A stretch of 64,000 nucleotides of DNA from Anabaena sp. UHCC 0187 (GTDB lineage: Bacteria > Cyanobacteriota > Cyanobacteriia > Cyanobacteriales > Nostocaceae). Below, one piece after another: positions 8,725-17,150 of this stretch. Location: NCBI RefSeq assembly GCF_009712035.1, contig NZ_VILB01000013.1, forward strand, positions 185,555 to 249,554, read 5' to 3'. Position 1 is the first letter of the stretch, and each line of letters begins with the position of its first letter. The notes under the pieces were generated by a model, which was given only the letters and a program-made list of their open reading frames with translations, had not been told where the DNA came from and did no database searches. The position numbers and the translations under genes are program-made.

Positions 8725-11328
8725 TTATCCAATAACTAGACGCTTGCGGTGGATATGCAAGAGGTGAAATTCTAGATTAGCCACTGTTTCTAGCATAGAC
8801 AGTATTTGCTCAGGACGCAAGATCACACCGTCAGGACGACAGACACCCAAATAACGTAATACTGCTATTGAGTCTGATTCTCGGTGAGATGTTGATACTA
8901 ATTCTATCTCCCACAGGCGTTCGCGCAGATTTATTAATTGCTGCTTACCGGATTTGGTTGTATGTGCCGACAAAATCTCCTCTTGATTTTTAATAGTTTC
9001 AATCCAACCTTGCCATTGTGCCAGTTGTACCTCGCTTTGGGGTATAGACACTGTTAGTAAATACTCGGCTGCTTCTAGAGATTGGGTAGTAGAGGGAGAC
9101 TTGATATCTACTTCTACCACATTATATATAGGGATGTCAGTAGGTAGCTGCTTAACCAATTGGGCATGAAAAGTTGCAATATCAATGGCTTGGGTCAACT
9201 CAAAATCTACTATTTCCCCTTCACTGGTAGCACCTAAAGTCAAAGCACTGGCTAGACAAATCCTCGGACCAGGATGAAAACCACCTGTGAATGTAATTGG
9301 TAAACTGGCACGGCGCATAACTCGATCAAATAGGCGCATCAAATCCAAGTGACTGACCAAAGCCATATCCCCTTGTTTACCAAAGCATACTCGCAATCGT
9401 TGGGCTTTGGTGGTGTTGGGAACAAAGTCACCAGCAAAGTTGGGAATAGGTGGTGCAGTCATAACCACATTATGACCGAAATCTGTGCCACAGACTCCAC
9501 AATGAGAACAACCTTCAAAAGAGCAGTCAGGGACAATTGCCGCTTCTAGAGCGCGTTGCAGGTCTTCTTGCAGCCACTTTTTATCAATGCCAGTATCAAT
9601 ATGATCCCAAGGTAAGGGAGTATCCAAAGGTGAGAGGGTTTCTGGTTCTTTGTTGTCAGCAGCAAACAGATTCCATTCGCCATTTTCAACTTGACGGTAT
9701 TTCCAGTCTAGACCGGCTTCGGTAATGGCTGTTTCCCAAGCTGTAAATGCTGCATCCACATTATCAAACCAAGCATCCATGCCTGCACCCAGTTCCCAAG
9801 CGCGACGTAACACTTTCCCCAGAGTGCGATCGCCTCTACCAATAAAGTCTTCCATGGCGGAAATGCGAAAATCCGTGAAATTTACTTTCACATTCTTCAT
9901 TCCCCGAAATTCTTGTCGCAGGAGATTTTGCTTTCTGGCAAATTCCGTTGTGGAAACTGAATGCCATTGAAAGGGCGTATGGGGTTTGGGGGTAAAGTTA
10001 GAAATGGTCAAAGTAAAGTTTAACGATCTTCTACCCTTTTCCCAACATTCTTGCTTTAACCATCTGACCGTTTCCACAATGCCGATTACATCCGCATCGG
10101 TTTCTCCGGGTAAACCAATCATAAAATACAGTTTGATTTTATCCCAACCTTGCTCCCAAGCTGTTTTTACACCCCGTAATAACTCTTCATTTGTCAAACC
10201 CTTATTGACAATATCCCGCATCCGTTGTGTACCTGCTTCTGGGGCAAAAGTTAACCCGCCTTGGCGCGTACCTCCCAGGATATTGGCAATATTTTCATCA
10301 AACCTATCTACTCTCTGACTCGGTAAAGTGAGGGAAATATTGTCATTTTTTAAGCGGTTTTTAATTTCCATCCCCACCGCTGGTAGGGCTAAATAATCGG
10401 AACAACTTAAAGACAAGAGGGAAAACTCATTGTAACCAGTTTCCCGCATTCCCTTTTCTATAGCTTCTACCACTTTTTCCGGTTCGACATCCCTCGCTGG
10501 TCTAGTTAACATTCCTGGTTGACAAAAGCGACAACCACGGGTACAACCCCGGCGAATTTCAATGGTGAGGCGGTCATGAACTGTTTCTACATAAGGCACT
10601 AAGCCAATAGAATAGGCGGGAATGGGTGTGGCTACTCTTCTGAGGACTCTTTTGGGTACATCTGAACGCAGGGGATATACAGCCCCACCTGCACCCATTT
10701 CATAGAACTGCGGCACATAGACACCAGGGATTTGCGCCAAGTCTAATAATAGTTCTTGACGATTCAAGCTGGATTTTTTCCCTTCTTCTAAAATCAAGCC
10801 AATTTCGGGAAGCAGTTCTTCACCGTCTCCCAAAACAATGAAATCAAAGAAATCTGTATAGGGTTCGGGGTTAGAGGTTGCTGTTTGTCCACCGGCAAAA
10901 ATTAGCGGGTAATTTCCCTGTAACCGTTCCTCTCTAGTGACAGGTATTCCTGCTAAATCCAACATTTCTAAGATGTTGGTTGCGCCTAATTCGTAACTGA
11001 GACTAAAGCCTAAAATATCAAAGTCCGTTAACCATCGCTTAGACTCCACTGCAAACAGGGGTGTCTGTGTCCTGCGGAGTTTTGCGGCTAAATCTGCTCC
11101 GGGTAAGTACGCGCGATCGCATAACTGGCGAGGCTGGGCATTTAAGATATTGTATAAAATAATATGCCCTAAATTTGATGCTCCCACCTCATAGACTTCT
11201 GGATATGTCAAAACCCAGCGGATTGTTGCCGTATCCCAAGGTTTATGGACTGCTAAACGCTCATTACCTAGGTAACGGGCAGGTTTTAAAATATCTGACG
11301 TTATTAATTGTTCAACTAAAACAGCCAC
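8725..11328 (-). CDS. B12-binding/radical SAM protein (TIGR03960 type) with C-terminal DUF2344 domain
   Basis: This large protein combines a cobalamin-binding-like N-terminus, a radical SAM core with the 4Fe-4S motif CTRGCRFCQ (CxxxCxxC) after EIRRG, and a C-terminal DUF2344 domain beginning near RLRVCFGKQGDMALVSHLD. A second cysteine cluster, CSFEGCSHCGVCG, lies between them and could bind another cluster or a metal. The fused two-part architecture and 867-residue length fit proteins annotated TIGR03960 plus TIGR03936 in cyanobacteria. Their substrate is unknown to me, although relatives of this radical SAM class modify RNA or small metabolites. The gene is upstream of rne on the same strand but far from it, so co-transcription is doubtful. 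Confidence 0.85.
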   Translation of the reverse strand: MAVLVEQLITSDILKPARYLGNERLAVHKPWDTATIRWVLTYPEVYEVGASNLGHIILYNILNAQPRQLCDRAYLPGADLAAKLRRTQTPLFAVESKRWLTDFDILGFSLSYELGATNILEMLDLAGIPVTREERLQGNYPLIFAGGQTATSNPEPYTDFFDFIVLGDGEELLPEIGLILEEGKKSSLNRQELLLDLAQIPGVYVPQFYEMGAGGAVYPLRSDVPKRVLRRVATPIPAYSIGLVPYVETVHDRLTIEIRRGCTRGCRFCQPGMLTRPARDVEPEKVVEAIEKGMRETGYNEFSLLSLSCSDYLALPAVGMEIKNRLKNDNISLTLPSQRVDRFDENIANILGGTRQGGLTFAPEAGTQRMRDIVNKGLTNEELLRGVKTAWEQGWDKIKLYFMIGLPGETDADVIGIVETVRWLKQECWEKGRRSLNFTLTISNFTPKPHTPFQWHSVSTTEFARKQNLLRQEFRGMKNVKVNFTDFRISAMEDFIGRGDRTLGKVLRRAWELGAGMDAWFDNVDAAFTAWETAITEAGLDWKYRQVENGEWNLFAADNKEPETLSPLDTPLPWDHIDTGIDKKWLQEDLQRALEAAIVPDCSFEGCSHCGVCGTDFGHNVVMTAPPIPNFAGDFVPNTTKAQRLRVCFGKQGDMALVSHLDLMRLFDRVMRRASLPITFTGGFHPGPRICLASALTLGATSEGEIVDFELTQAIDIATFHAQLVKQLPTDIPIYNVVEVDIKSPSTTQSLEAAEYLLTVSIPQSEVQLAQWQGWIETIKNQEEILSAHTTKSGKQQLINLRERLWEIELVSTSHRESDSIAVLRYLGVCRPDGVILRPEQILSMLETVANLEFHLLHIHRKRLVIG

Positions 11329-11822
11329 TTTGCTATCTTCTAGCTACCCTAAATTACAGCTAACCACCTCTAACAGTAGCATTAATTTTAGATTTTAGAT
11401 TTTAGAATAAACTTTTTTTTCTCAATTGACTACAAGTTTAATCTCTCTTTGCAGAATCTTTATAGCTTTACTCCCTTTGTGTAAAGATTGTCATAAGTCA
11501 AGGGGAAAATGTATTTATATATACATTTTTTTTTGAGAAGTTAAAAAACAATCTACATATACATCCTAAATGCAGATTAATCATCTGTAGCTATAGCAGT
11601 TACTGTTGCTAAAGCTATAAATAGAGGATGTTTCAGAACATTTCTCTGTAAATGTCAACCCTCATTTTTACCCGTGTTGTTGACAAAAAATAGAGTTATT
11701 GCATAACTGATCTTGTTAATTTAGTGGTGATCTAAATCACAAGAGTAAGGCGGCGTAGATCACCTTTTATACCGAACATTGTCTTAGATAATGACTAGTA
11801 ACTGCAATTTGGTTTATTTCTT
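11329..11822. other. Divergent intergenic region with heptamer repeat and promoters
   Basis: This gap separates two divergent genes. It holds three copies of the heptamer TTTTAGA (about 11387-11405), a poly-T/A-rich stretch with a TATATATA core near 11510-11530, and a CRP-like palindrome listed separately. I found no coding frame or tRNA. Confidence 0.5.
11726..11741. promoter_or_regulatory. CRP-family binding-site-like palindrome
   Basis: GGTGATCTAAATCACA contains GTGA-N6-TCAC, the two half-sites of the CRP consensus, which cyanobacterial cAMP receptor proteins also recognise. It lies about 85 bases before the start of the small gene at 11823, where an activator could act. Binding is inferred from the motif only. 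Confidence 0.45.
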
Positions 11823-12020
11823 ATGAAAACTCGATTCGTGATTCGTCAGTTGGTAGAAAAAGCCCTGCATATCCGCAAATTAACGCCAGAAATCGAAAAT
11901 GAGATTAACTCAGAATTAACAAAGCTGGGTCATATCTCTGATGTTGACTATGAGGCTTTAGAATTACTAATGGCAGAGATGGATGCTGGCAGGGTGCAGT
12001 TAGTTCCTACCTGGGGATAA
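11823..12020 (+). CDS. Small hypothetical protein, 65 residues
   Basis: The product starts MKTRFVIRQLVEKALHIRKL, basic at first, then acidic (TPEIENEINSELTKLGHISDVDYEALELL), and ends VQLVPTWG. It is probably all-helical and soluble, with no signal peptide. I believe such proteins are conserved in filamentous cyanobacteria but know no function. A CRP-like palindrome lies about 85 bases upstream, hinting at cAMP-linked control. It is convergent with the next gene, 32 bases away. The even charge pattern and codon use like its neighbours support a real gene. Confidence 0.65.
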   Translation: MKTRFVIRQLVEKALHIRKLTPEIENEINSELTKLGHISDVDYEALELLMAEMDAGRVQLVPTWG

Positions 12021-12052
12021 TTCTCATACTCTAAAGATATCAACGCTGCTTA

Positions 12053-12400
12053 CTAACATTGCTGGTGCGCTTGCCACAGTTGATGAATAAATAAATTAAA
12101 TTCTTGTTTAGCTACTAAATCAGGTTCAAATTTCAGTTCTTTCGGGAAAATTTGCCCTAAAAAAGCAATAACTTCTGTATCTAGAGCCGCTCTAAACAAT
12201 TCCAGTGGCCATAACAAATCAGATACATCTCGGACATCAATCACAAGTGGTAATTCTTGGGTAGAGTTCACAAGCAGTAAAGGACGCACCCAGCACAATT
12301 GACGAGAAACCACTATTTCAATGACTTCTGCATAAAGATTCTGATGGCTATAATCTAAGGACACAATTTGTCCTGGTTGAAATTTCGGGCTGATATCCAT
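12053..12400 (-). CDS. Hypothetical protein, 115 residues
   Basis: The N-terminal half (KFQPGQIVSLDYSHQNLYAEVIEIV) looks like a small beta-barrel of the SH3/KOW type, and SRQLCWVRPLLL follows. The C-terminal half is helical and acidic and ends LFIHQLWQAHQQC. It has no signal peptide or membrane span. I do not know a function. It reads away from a repeat-like element at 12457-12589, and its start ATG (12400) is followed by no obvious operon partner. Confidence 0.65.
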   Translation of the reverse strand: MDISPKFQPGQIVSLDYSHQNLYAEVIEIVVSRQLCWVRPLLLVNSTQELPLVIDVRDVSDLLWPLELFRAALDTEVIAFLGQIFPKELKFEPDLVAKQEFNLFIHQLWQAHQQC

Positions 12401-12456
12401 AACTATCTAGAGTAGTAACTATGTTGCAGTTTCCTTAATTTTAATAATTCCCGTTG

Positions 12457-12589
12457 CTAGTAGTCTGTCAAGGACTAATTGACGGGTAATAAATTTTTCT
12501 TCTTCCCTCTTCCTTCTTCCTTCGTGTTCTTCGTGTCTTCGTGGTTCATTTTTTCCTTATCCGTCAAAATTTATTTGACAGACTACTAG
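12457..12589. mobile_element. MITE-like element with long terminal inverted repeats
   Basis: The 133-base element begins CTAGTAGTCTGTCA and ends with its exact reverse complement TGACAGACTACTAG. Homology between the arms continues inward (TTGACGGGTAA against TTATCCGTCAA). The centre is a pyrimidine-rich stretch (TTCTTCGTGTCTTCGTGG) of a kind often seen between cyanobacterial genes. It has no coding capacity, so if mobile it would need a transposase supplied in trans. I could not fix a target-site duplication. The rest of the gap, 12590-12798, holds only the clpS promoter region and nothing else I recognise. Confidence 0.7.
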
Positions 12590-12798
12590 TGAGGAGATAG
12601 AAAGTCAAGAAAAATTTTTCTGCCCCATTATCAATTCAAATTACTTTTGTTTGTGTTATGATATTTTAGGGAAAAACTTCTCAGCAATGCCAAAAGTATT
12701 TCCAGGTGAAAATGCGGCAATGCAGAAGTAAGTAACTGTTAAGCAAATGCTTCACAGAACTGTATTGTAGTAAATCAACGATAAAAGAGCAAAGAATC

Positions 12799-13080
12799 GT
12801 GTCAGTCGAAACCATTGAGAAGCGTTCTACATCTCGCAAGCTTGCGCCTCAGTATCGCGTTTTGCTCCATAATGATGATTACAACCCGATGGAGTACGTG
12901 GTACAAGTGCTAATGACTACTGTTAATAGCATCACCCAACCGCAGGCTGTTAGTATCATGATGGAAGCCCACCATAACGGGTTAGCTTTAGTTATTACTT
13001 GCGCTCAAGAACACGCGGAGTTCTATTCTGAAACCCTCAACAATCATGGTTTAAGTAGTACGATTGAACCTGATGAATAG
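12799..13080 (+). CDS. clpS: ATP-dependent Clp protease adaptor ClpS
   Basis: ClpS delivers N-degron substrates to the ClpAP/ClpCP protease. The 93 residues start with GTG and an unstructured tail (MSVETIEKRSTSRKLAP), followed by the family fold: YRVLLHNDDYNPMEYVVQVL, where Asn25, Asp26 and Asp27 form part of the pocket for the substrate's first residue, and HHNGLALVITCAQEHAEFY. It lies about 55 bases before a CPBP membrane-protease gene on the same strand, so the two proteolysis genes may be co-transcribed. Cyanobacteria often carry two ClpS paralogues; which one this is cannot be told here. Confidence 0.95.
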   Translation: MSVETIEKRSTSRKLAPQYRVLLHNDDYNPMEYVVQVLMTTVNSITQPQAVSIMMEAHHNGLALVITCAQEHAEFYSETLNNHGLSSTIEPDE

Positions 13081-13135
13081 TCTTTGGTCATTAGTCAATA
13101 GAGTATAGTTTTGACTGATGATAATTGACTAATTT

Positions 13136-13978
13136 ATGAAAATTAATCTCACTCAGCTTACCCAATACCCTGTTTATGTAAGGCTGGTCTGTTTTATACT
13201 GGCCTTACTCTTGCTATGGTTACCCCTAGCTATACCAATTTATTGGCTGGTCGCAGATACTAATTTAGAAAGTATTTTGACGCTGGTTATATTATATATA
13301 GAGTTTATTTTTCTCCTCAATATTTGGGGTAAACAAGTTTATCAGCAACCAAAAATATTCAGCCATTATGGGTTAGAATTCACGCGGTTTAATGGTGTAG
13401 ATGTATTGTGGGGGTTAGCCATTGGATTAACTAGTGTTTTAGTTTTATTTGGTTTAGAAGGTTTGCTAGGTTGGTTGGTATGGCAACAACCCAAAGTATT
13501 TTTCGGAAAAATAATTTTAGAAGGTTTATTAGTTAGTTTGGGTGTGGGGTTTGCAGAAGAATTATTATTTCGGGGTTGGTTATTGGATGAGTTACAACGA
13601 GATTATAAATTAAATATCGCTATGAGGATAGATGCAATTTTATTTGCTGTAGCCCATTTTATTAAACCTTTAGAGGCAATTATTCATACTTTGCCCCAGT
13701 TTCCGGCTTTGGTGCTGTTGGGGTTAACGCAGGTATGGGGAAAACGTTGGCGACGCGGGCGTTTGGGCTTACCCATTGGTTTACATGGTGGGTTGGTTTG
13801 GGGTTATTACATGATTAATGTGGGGCAACTAACCAAATATTCGGGTCAAGTTCCTGATTGGGTGACTGGTGTGAATAATAATCCTTTGCAGGGAATTATG
13901 GGGGTATTATTTATGGGTGGGTTGGCTTGGTGGATAGGTAATCAGCAATTAAAAATTAAAAAAGATGATAGAGAATAG
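13136..13978 (+). CDS. CPBP family intramembrane glutamic protease
   Basis: This polytopic membrane protein of 280 residues has about six to eight hydrophobic segments. The family's three motifs are present: FAEELLFRG (Glu141, Glu142, Arg146), AVAHF (His174) and IGLHGGLVW (His217). CPBP proteins are Rce1-related intramembrane proteases, and several cyanobacterial ones have no known substrate. The start ATG at 13136 lies 55 bases after the clpS stop. The gene ends one base before the convergent DUF4079 gene's stop, so the two 3' ends abut. Confidence 0.88.
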   Translation: MKINLTQLTQYPVYVRLVCFILALLLLWLPLAIPIYWLVADTNLESILTLVILYIEFIFLLNIWGKQVYQQPKIFSHYGLEFTRFNGVDVLWGLAIGLTSVLVLFGLEGLLGWLVWQQPKVFFGKIILEGLLVSLGVGFAEELLFRGWLLDELQRDYKLNIAMRIDAILFAVAHFIKPLEAIIHTLPQFPALVLLGLTQVWGKRWRRGRLGLPIGLHGGLVWGYYMINVGQLTKYSGQVPDWVTGVNNNPLQGIMGVLFMGGLAWWIGNQQLKIKKDDRE

Positions 13979-14440
13979 TTAAGGCAAATACTTTTGTACC
14001 ACTGTCCAACCGCTGAGAGATACCCAAGCAAATCCGAGTAATAAGCAGAGATTACAACCAAGATGTAATGGTCTAGCCCAAAGCTTGCTGGTACTAATTT
14101 GAGTAGCACTAAAGGCAGATACTAAAACTAAGATGACGACTACTAACCCAGCCCCTAAATGTGGTGAGTGTCCTAATGAACCAAAGTGTCCTAATGTACC
14201 CACAATGCCAACGGCTAGAAGTAGCAATACTAAACTAACCATAGTTATGCCGATTATATAATGGAGCGATCGCAATTCACCACGATTCCACGGTAGGACA
14301 ACCCCTAAAGGTACTTCTTCAGTAGTTCTGACCCGTAACATCAAAATACCAGTTATGGCTAAAAATAAGTATGCTAGTAAAGATAATCCCATTGACCAAG
14401 CCGCGATTTTCCATAACCAGAGAAAGGAAGGTAGGTGCAT
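13979..14440 (-). CDS. DUF4079-type membrane protein
   Basis: The 153-residue product has four hydrophobic helices. Two carry histidines in places that recall b-type haem membrane proteins: LHYIIGITMV and ARPLHLGCNLCLLLG. The sequence also has a conserved-looking cytosolic loop LRVRTTEEVPLGVVLPWNRGE, presented here in part. I assign it to the DUF4079 family by this pattern; the function is not established and haem binding is a guess. It is divergent from a short ORF beginning 29 bases upstream and convergent with the CPBP gene. Confidence 0.65.
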   Translation of the reverse strand: MHLPSFLWLWKIAAWSMGLSLLAYLFLAITGILMLRVRTTEEVPLGVVLPWNRGELRSLHYIIGITMVSLVLLLLAVGIVGTLGHFGSLGHSPHLGAGLVVVILVLVSAFSATQISTSKLWARPLHLGCNLCLLLGFAWVSLSGWTVVQKYLP

Positions 14441-14469
14441 AAAACAGTTAAGTTCAGGAAAGTTACCTA

Positions 14470-14634
14470 TTGAGCTTAACAGGACTTGGAAATAAAGCTA
14501 AACAGCTACAATCCAAAAACTATCTCAAAGCTAAAAATAGGTATGCCCTTGACACTCCCCGCGCTAAAGAGACGATTTTCCGGCAATGGCTAGAAGATTT
14601 TGGATACAAAGGAACATCGAAAATCCCCAATTAG
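14470..14634 (+). CDS. Possible small basic protein, 54 residues
   Basis: This frame starts with TTG, has AGGAAAG seven bases upstream, and ends two bases before the next convergent gene. The product is basic (11 Lys/Arg against 4 acidic residues) and reads like real protein: a helical front (GNKAKQLQSKNYLKAKNRY) and a tail AKETIFRQWLEDFGYKG that could be a conserved C-terminus. I do not recognise it. It could instead be the 3' remnant of a longer lost gene, because the only start is TTG and an in-frame stop lies just upstream at 14449. A stretch inside, GACACTCCCCGCGCTAAAG, resembles the ends of IS200/IS605-type elements. Confidence 0.4.
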   Translation: MSLTGLGNKAKQLQSKNYLKAKNRYALDTPRAKETIFRQWLEDFGYKGTSKIPN

Positions 14635-14636
14635 GA

Positions 14637-14870
14637 TTATGGGAAGTTTTCCCATGCTTGAGCAACCAATTGACTTAACCAGCGTCTTTGTTGTCTATCT
14701 AACATCTGGTCTTCTGCTAATACCTGGGCAGTTAATTGATCTAAAGACTGACCCTGAGCGCGAATAACTTTAACAACACCAGCAATTACCGCAGCTACTA
14801 ATTCTTCATCTACGGGCTGTTTTCTCAATGCTGATATTTCTTGGGGACTGTCTGGGATAGGATAATTCAT
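14637..14870 (-). CDS. Small hypothetical protein, 77 residues
   Basis: The product is soluble and largely helical: MNYPIPDSPQEISALRKQ, then EELVAAVIAGVVKVIRAQG, then QSLDQLTAQVLAEDQMLD and a Trp-containing end (RRWLSQLVAQAWENF). No signal peptide or metal motif is visible. I think it is a conserved cyanobacterial protein but know no function. It is divergent from the lycopene cyclase gene, with about 130 bases between the starts that must hold both promoters. Confidence 0.65.
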   Translation of the reverse strand: MNYPIPDSPQEISALRKQPVDEELVAAVIAGVVKVIRAQGQSLDQLTAQVLAEDQMLDRQQRRWLSQLVAQAWENFP

Positions 14871-14999
14871 GGCATAGGTTTACGAAATTTACAACATGAA
14901 CAATAAACTTGATAAATTATTAAAATTCTTTATGGAATCTTTATGAAGCTAATTAGCGCAGAGTCTAACCTAGTTTCTGCCGTTTTGAAATCTGTCTAA

Positions 15000-17057
15000 G
15001 TGAGTAGATTCATGAAATATCAGAATAATATGCAAGAACTTCTTTATTTAGAAATTCCTACACCCGATACAGAATTTGTCCGCAAATGGCTGCAAACAGA
15101 TTTTGTTCTAGAAAATGGCAAAAAAATCATCACTCCAGATGGTTTTCGCTGGAAAATCCCGATTGAAAATAACACTGCTAGTGGAGTCGAACTGTCTATA
15201 TTTGTGTGGTCGGTGCAGCGGACAACTTACCTGAAAGTATTCCGTTGGGGAGATAAGTCTTTTCCTGGTGAGAGACCTATTCTCCAATATCTGACCAAGG
15301 AAATCAGAAGCCGCTTTCCCAATTGCTACCCAGAACCACCTGTGATTGATGCCCAAAAATCAATTTTCGCAGAGCTAGAACCATACTATCCCCTAACTGT
15401 CAAGTATTTTCAGAAAATGCCCAATGGGGAATATGATCTGAACCGGGCTTATTGGTGGGAACAACGGTGGCGAGAAGGGGTGATAAATCCTCGAAGGCCC
15501 CGTGAGGTGGTATTTTTTCCCGAAAATAGTCAGGAAGAAGACAAAACCAGTCCTGAATATGACATCATTTACATTGGTGGGGCTTTGGGGTCAATTCATG
15601 CCGCAGTCATGGCTAAATTGGGCTATAAGGTGCTGTTGGTGGAAAGATTACCCTTTGGGAAAATGAACCGAGAATGGAACATTTCCCGTGATGAAATCCA
15701 AAGTTTAATAAATTTGGGTTTGTTGACAAATGCTGAAGTAGAAAAAATTATTTCTAGGGAGTATAAAGACGGGTTCAATAAGTTTTTTGATGGCAATAAT
15801 CTCTCTAAATTAAAAGCTTCTATTCTCCATACTCCCACCGTTCTCAATATAGCTTTAGACTCAGAAAATTTCCTAGAATTATGTGGGCAAAAACTGAAAG
15901 CTGCTGGTGGTGAAATTTGTGATGAAACGGAGTTTTTGCGAGTAGATGTTAGTCCGACAAAAGTTAGTATTAATGTTAAGCATTTGCCCACTGGGAATGA
16001 AAAGCAAGTTAGTGGACGTTTATTAATAGATGCCATGGGAACGGCTTCACCAATTGCTTGGCAATTAAATGGTGGTAGGGCTTTTGATAGTGTCTGTCCA
16101 ACGGTGGGAGCAGTGATTGAAAAAGGCTTTGAGCCTGGGGTATGGGATTCCGAGTATGGGGATGTTCTCTATAGTCATGGGGATATTTCTAGAGGCAGAC
16201 AGTTGATTTGGGAATTGTTCCCTGGTGCTGGGGAAGAATTAACAATTTATCTATTTCATTATCATGAAGTTAATGAAAAAAATCCCGGTTCTTTGTTGGA
16301 AATGTATGAGGATTTTTTCACAATTTTGCCAGAATATCGGCGTTGTGATCTGGATAAACTAGTCTGGAAAAAACCCACCTTTGGCTATATCCCAGGACAT
16401 TTTAGTACAAGTAGTAGCGATCGCACAATTGCGGTAGATAGATTAATTGCTATTGGTGATGCTGCTTCTCTACAATCTCCTTTAGTTTTTACTGGTTTTG
16501 GTTCTTTAGTCCGCAATTTAGAACGGTTAACGACTTTATTAAATACTGCACTCAAACATGATTTATTGAGTCAGCAGCACTTAAATAAAATTCGTGCTTA
16601 CCAAAGTAATGTGGCTGTCATGTGGTTATTTTCTAAAGGAATGATGGTTCCCACAGGAAAATTTATTGCACCACAACTCATAAATTCTATGCTGAATACC
16701 TTCTTTGGATTATTAGCAGATGAAACCCCAGAAGTAGCAGATAATTTCATTAAAGACCGTTGTGATTGGTTTACCTTTAACCGTCTAGCTTTGAAAGCAG
16801 CGATGAAAAATCCGGCCTTATTAATATGGATTTGGCAACTAGCTGGTTGGCAAGATTTATTACGTTGGCTTGGTAATTATGTTAGCTTTGCTCGTCATGC
16901 TTTAGTTAGTGTCATGTTGCGGACATGGTTCCCGCAGTTCTTGAAATGGAGTCAGTCTTGGTTAGAATCCCACTTTCCAGGATTATGGTTGCAATTGTTA
17001 GTCATGAACTATGCAATTACTACAGGTAGACCACGATTACCGCCGGCATTGCGTTAG
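15000..17057 (+). CDS. cruA: Lycopene cyclase, CruA type (or CruP paralogue)
   Basis: The protein is an FAD-dependent enzyme of the CruA/CruP family, which cyclises lycopene to carotenes in cyanobacteria lacking the CrtL enzyme. An N-terminal extension of about 187 residues is followed by the dinucleotide-binding motif IYIGGALGSIHAA and then LVERLPFGKMNREWNISR, a hallmark of the family. A second flavin motif, LIAIGDAASLQSP, has Asp487. The C-terminus is partly hydrophobic, fitting membrane association. The length of 685 fits CruA better than the shorter CruP, but I cannot separate them without alignment. GTG 15000 is chosen; ATG at 15012 is an alternative. The last codons and the downstream gap are duplicated at 30379-30464. 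Confidence 0.78.
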   Translation: MSRFMKYQNNMQELLYLEIPTPDTEFVRKWLQTDFVLENGKKIITPDGFRWKIPIENNTASGVELSIFVWSVQRTTYLKVFRWGDKSFPGERPILQYLTKEIRSRFPNCYPEPPVIDAQKSIFAELEPYYPLTVKYFQKMPNGEYDLNRAYWWEQRWREGVINPRRPREVVFFPENSQEEDKTSPEYDIIYIGGALGSIHAAVMAKLGYKVLLVERLPFGKMNREWNISRDEIQSLINLGLLTNAEVEKIISREYKDGFNKFFDGNNLSKLKASILHTPTVLNIALDSENFLELCGQKLKAAGGEICDETEFLRVDVSPTKVSINVKHLPTGNEKQVSGRLLIDAMGTASPIAWQLNGGRAFDSVCPTVGAVIEKGFEPGVWDSEYGDVLYSHGDISRGRQLIWELFPGAGEELTIYLFHYHEVNEKNPGSLLEMYEDFFTILPEYRRCDLDKLVWKKPTFGYIPGHFSTSSSDRTIAVDRLIAIGDAASLQSPLVFTGFGSLVRNLERLTTLLNTALKHDLLSQQHLNKIRAYQSNVAVMWLFSKGMMVPTGKFIAPQLINSMLNTFFGLLADETPEVADNFIKDRCDWFTFNRLALKAAMKNPALLIWIWQLAGWQDLLRWLGNYVSFARHALVSVMLRTWFPQFLKWSQSWLESHFPGLWLQLLVMNYAITTGRPRLPPALR

Positions 17058-17130
17058 TTGAATTTATCTAGGAATTACGCAACTTTTACAGGTTGCGTAA
17101 CTTCTATGATCACGATTATTGAGTCGTAAA
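17014..17130. repeat. Direct repeat, copy A: 3' end of cruA and following gap
   Basis: Bases 17014-17068 match 30379-30433 at 44 of 55 positions without gaps, and the last 42 match at 37. A second block, 17114-17130, matches 30448-30464 at 14 of 17. Copy A carries about 31 extra bases between the blocks, which include a hairpin. The first block covers the last codons and stop of cruA. Confidence 0.8.
17075..17100. terminator. Hairpin between cruA and the convergent tpsB gene
   Basis: TTACGCAAC and GTTGCGTAA form a perfect nine-base stem around an eight-base loop. There is no T tract on either side, so a bidirectional terminator or RNA-stabilising role is a guess. The hairpin is absent from the second copy of this gap near 30440. 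Confidence 0.4.
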
Positions 17131-17150
17131 TTTGAACGATTTCAACGATT

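Noticed and set aside
14549-14569. GACACTCCCCGCGCTAAAG, like the end of an IS200/IS605 element
   Set aside because: No second end, no tnpA/tnpB, and the stretch lies inside a protein-like ORF; too little to call an element.
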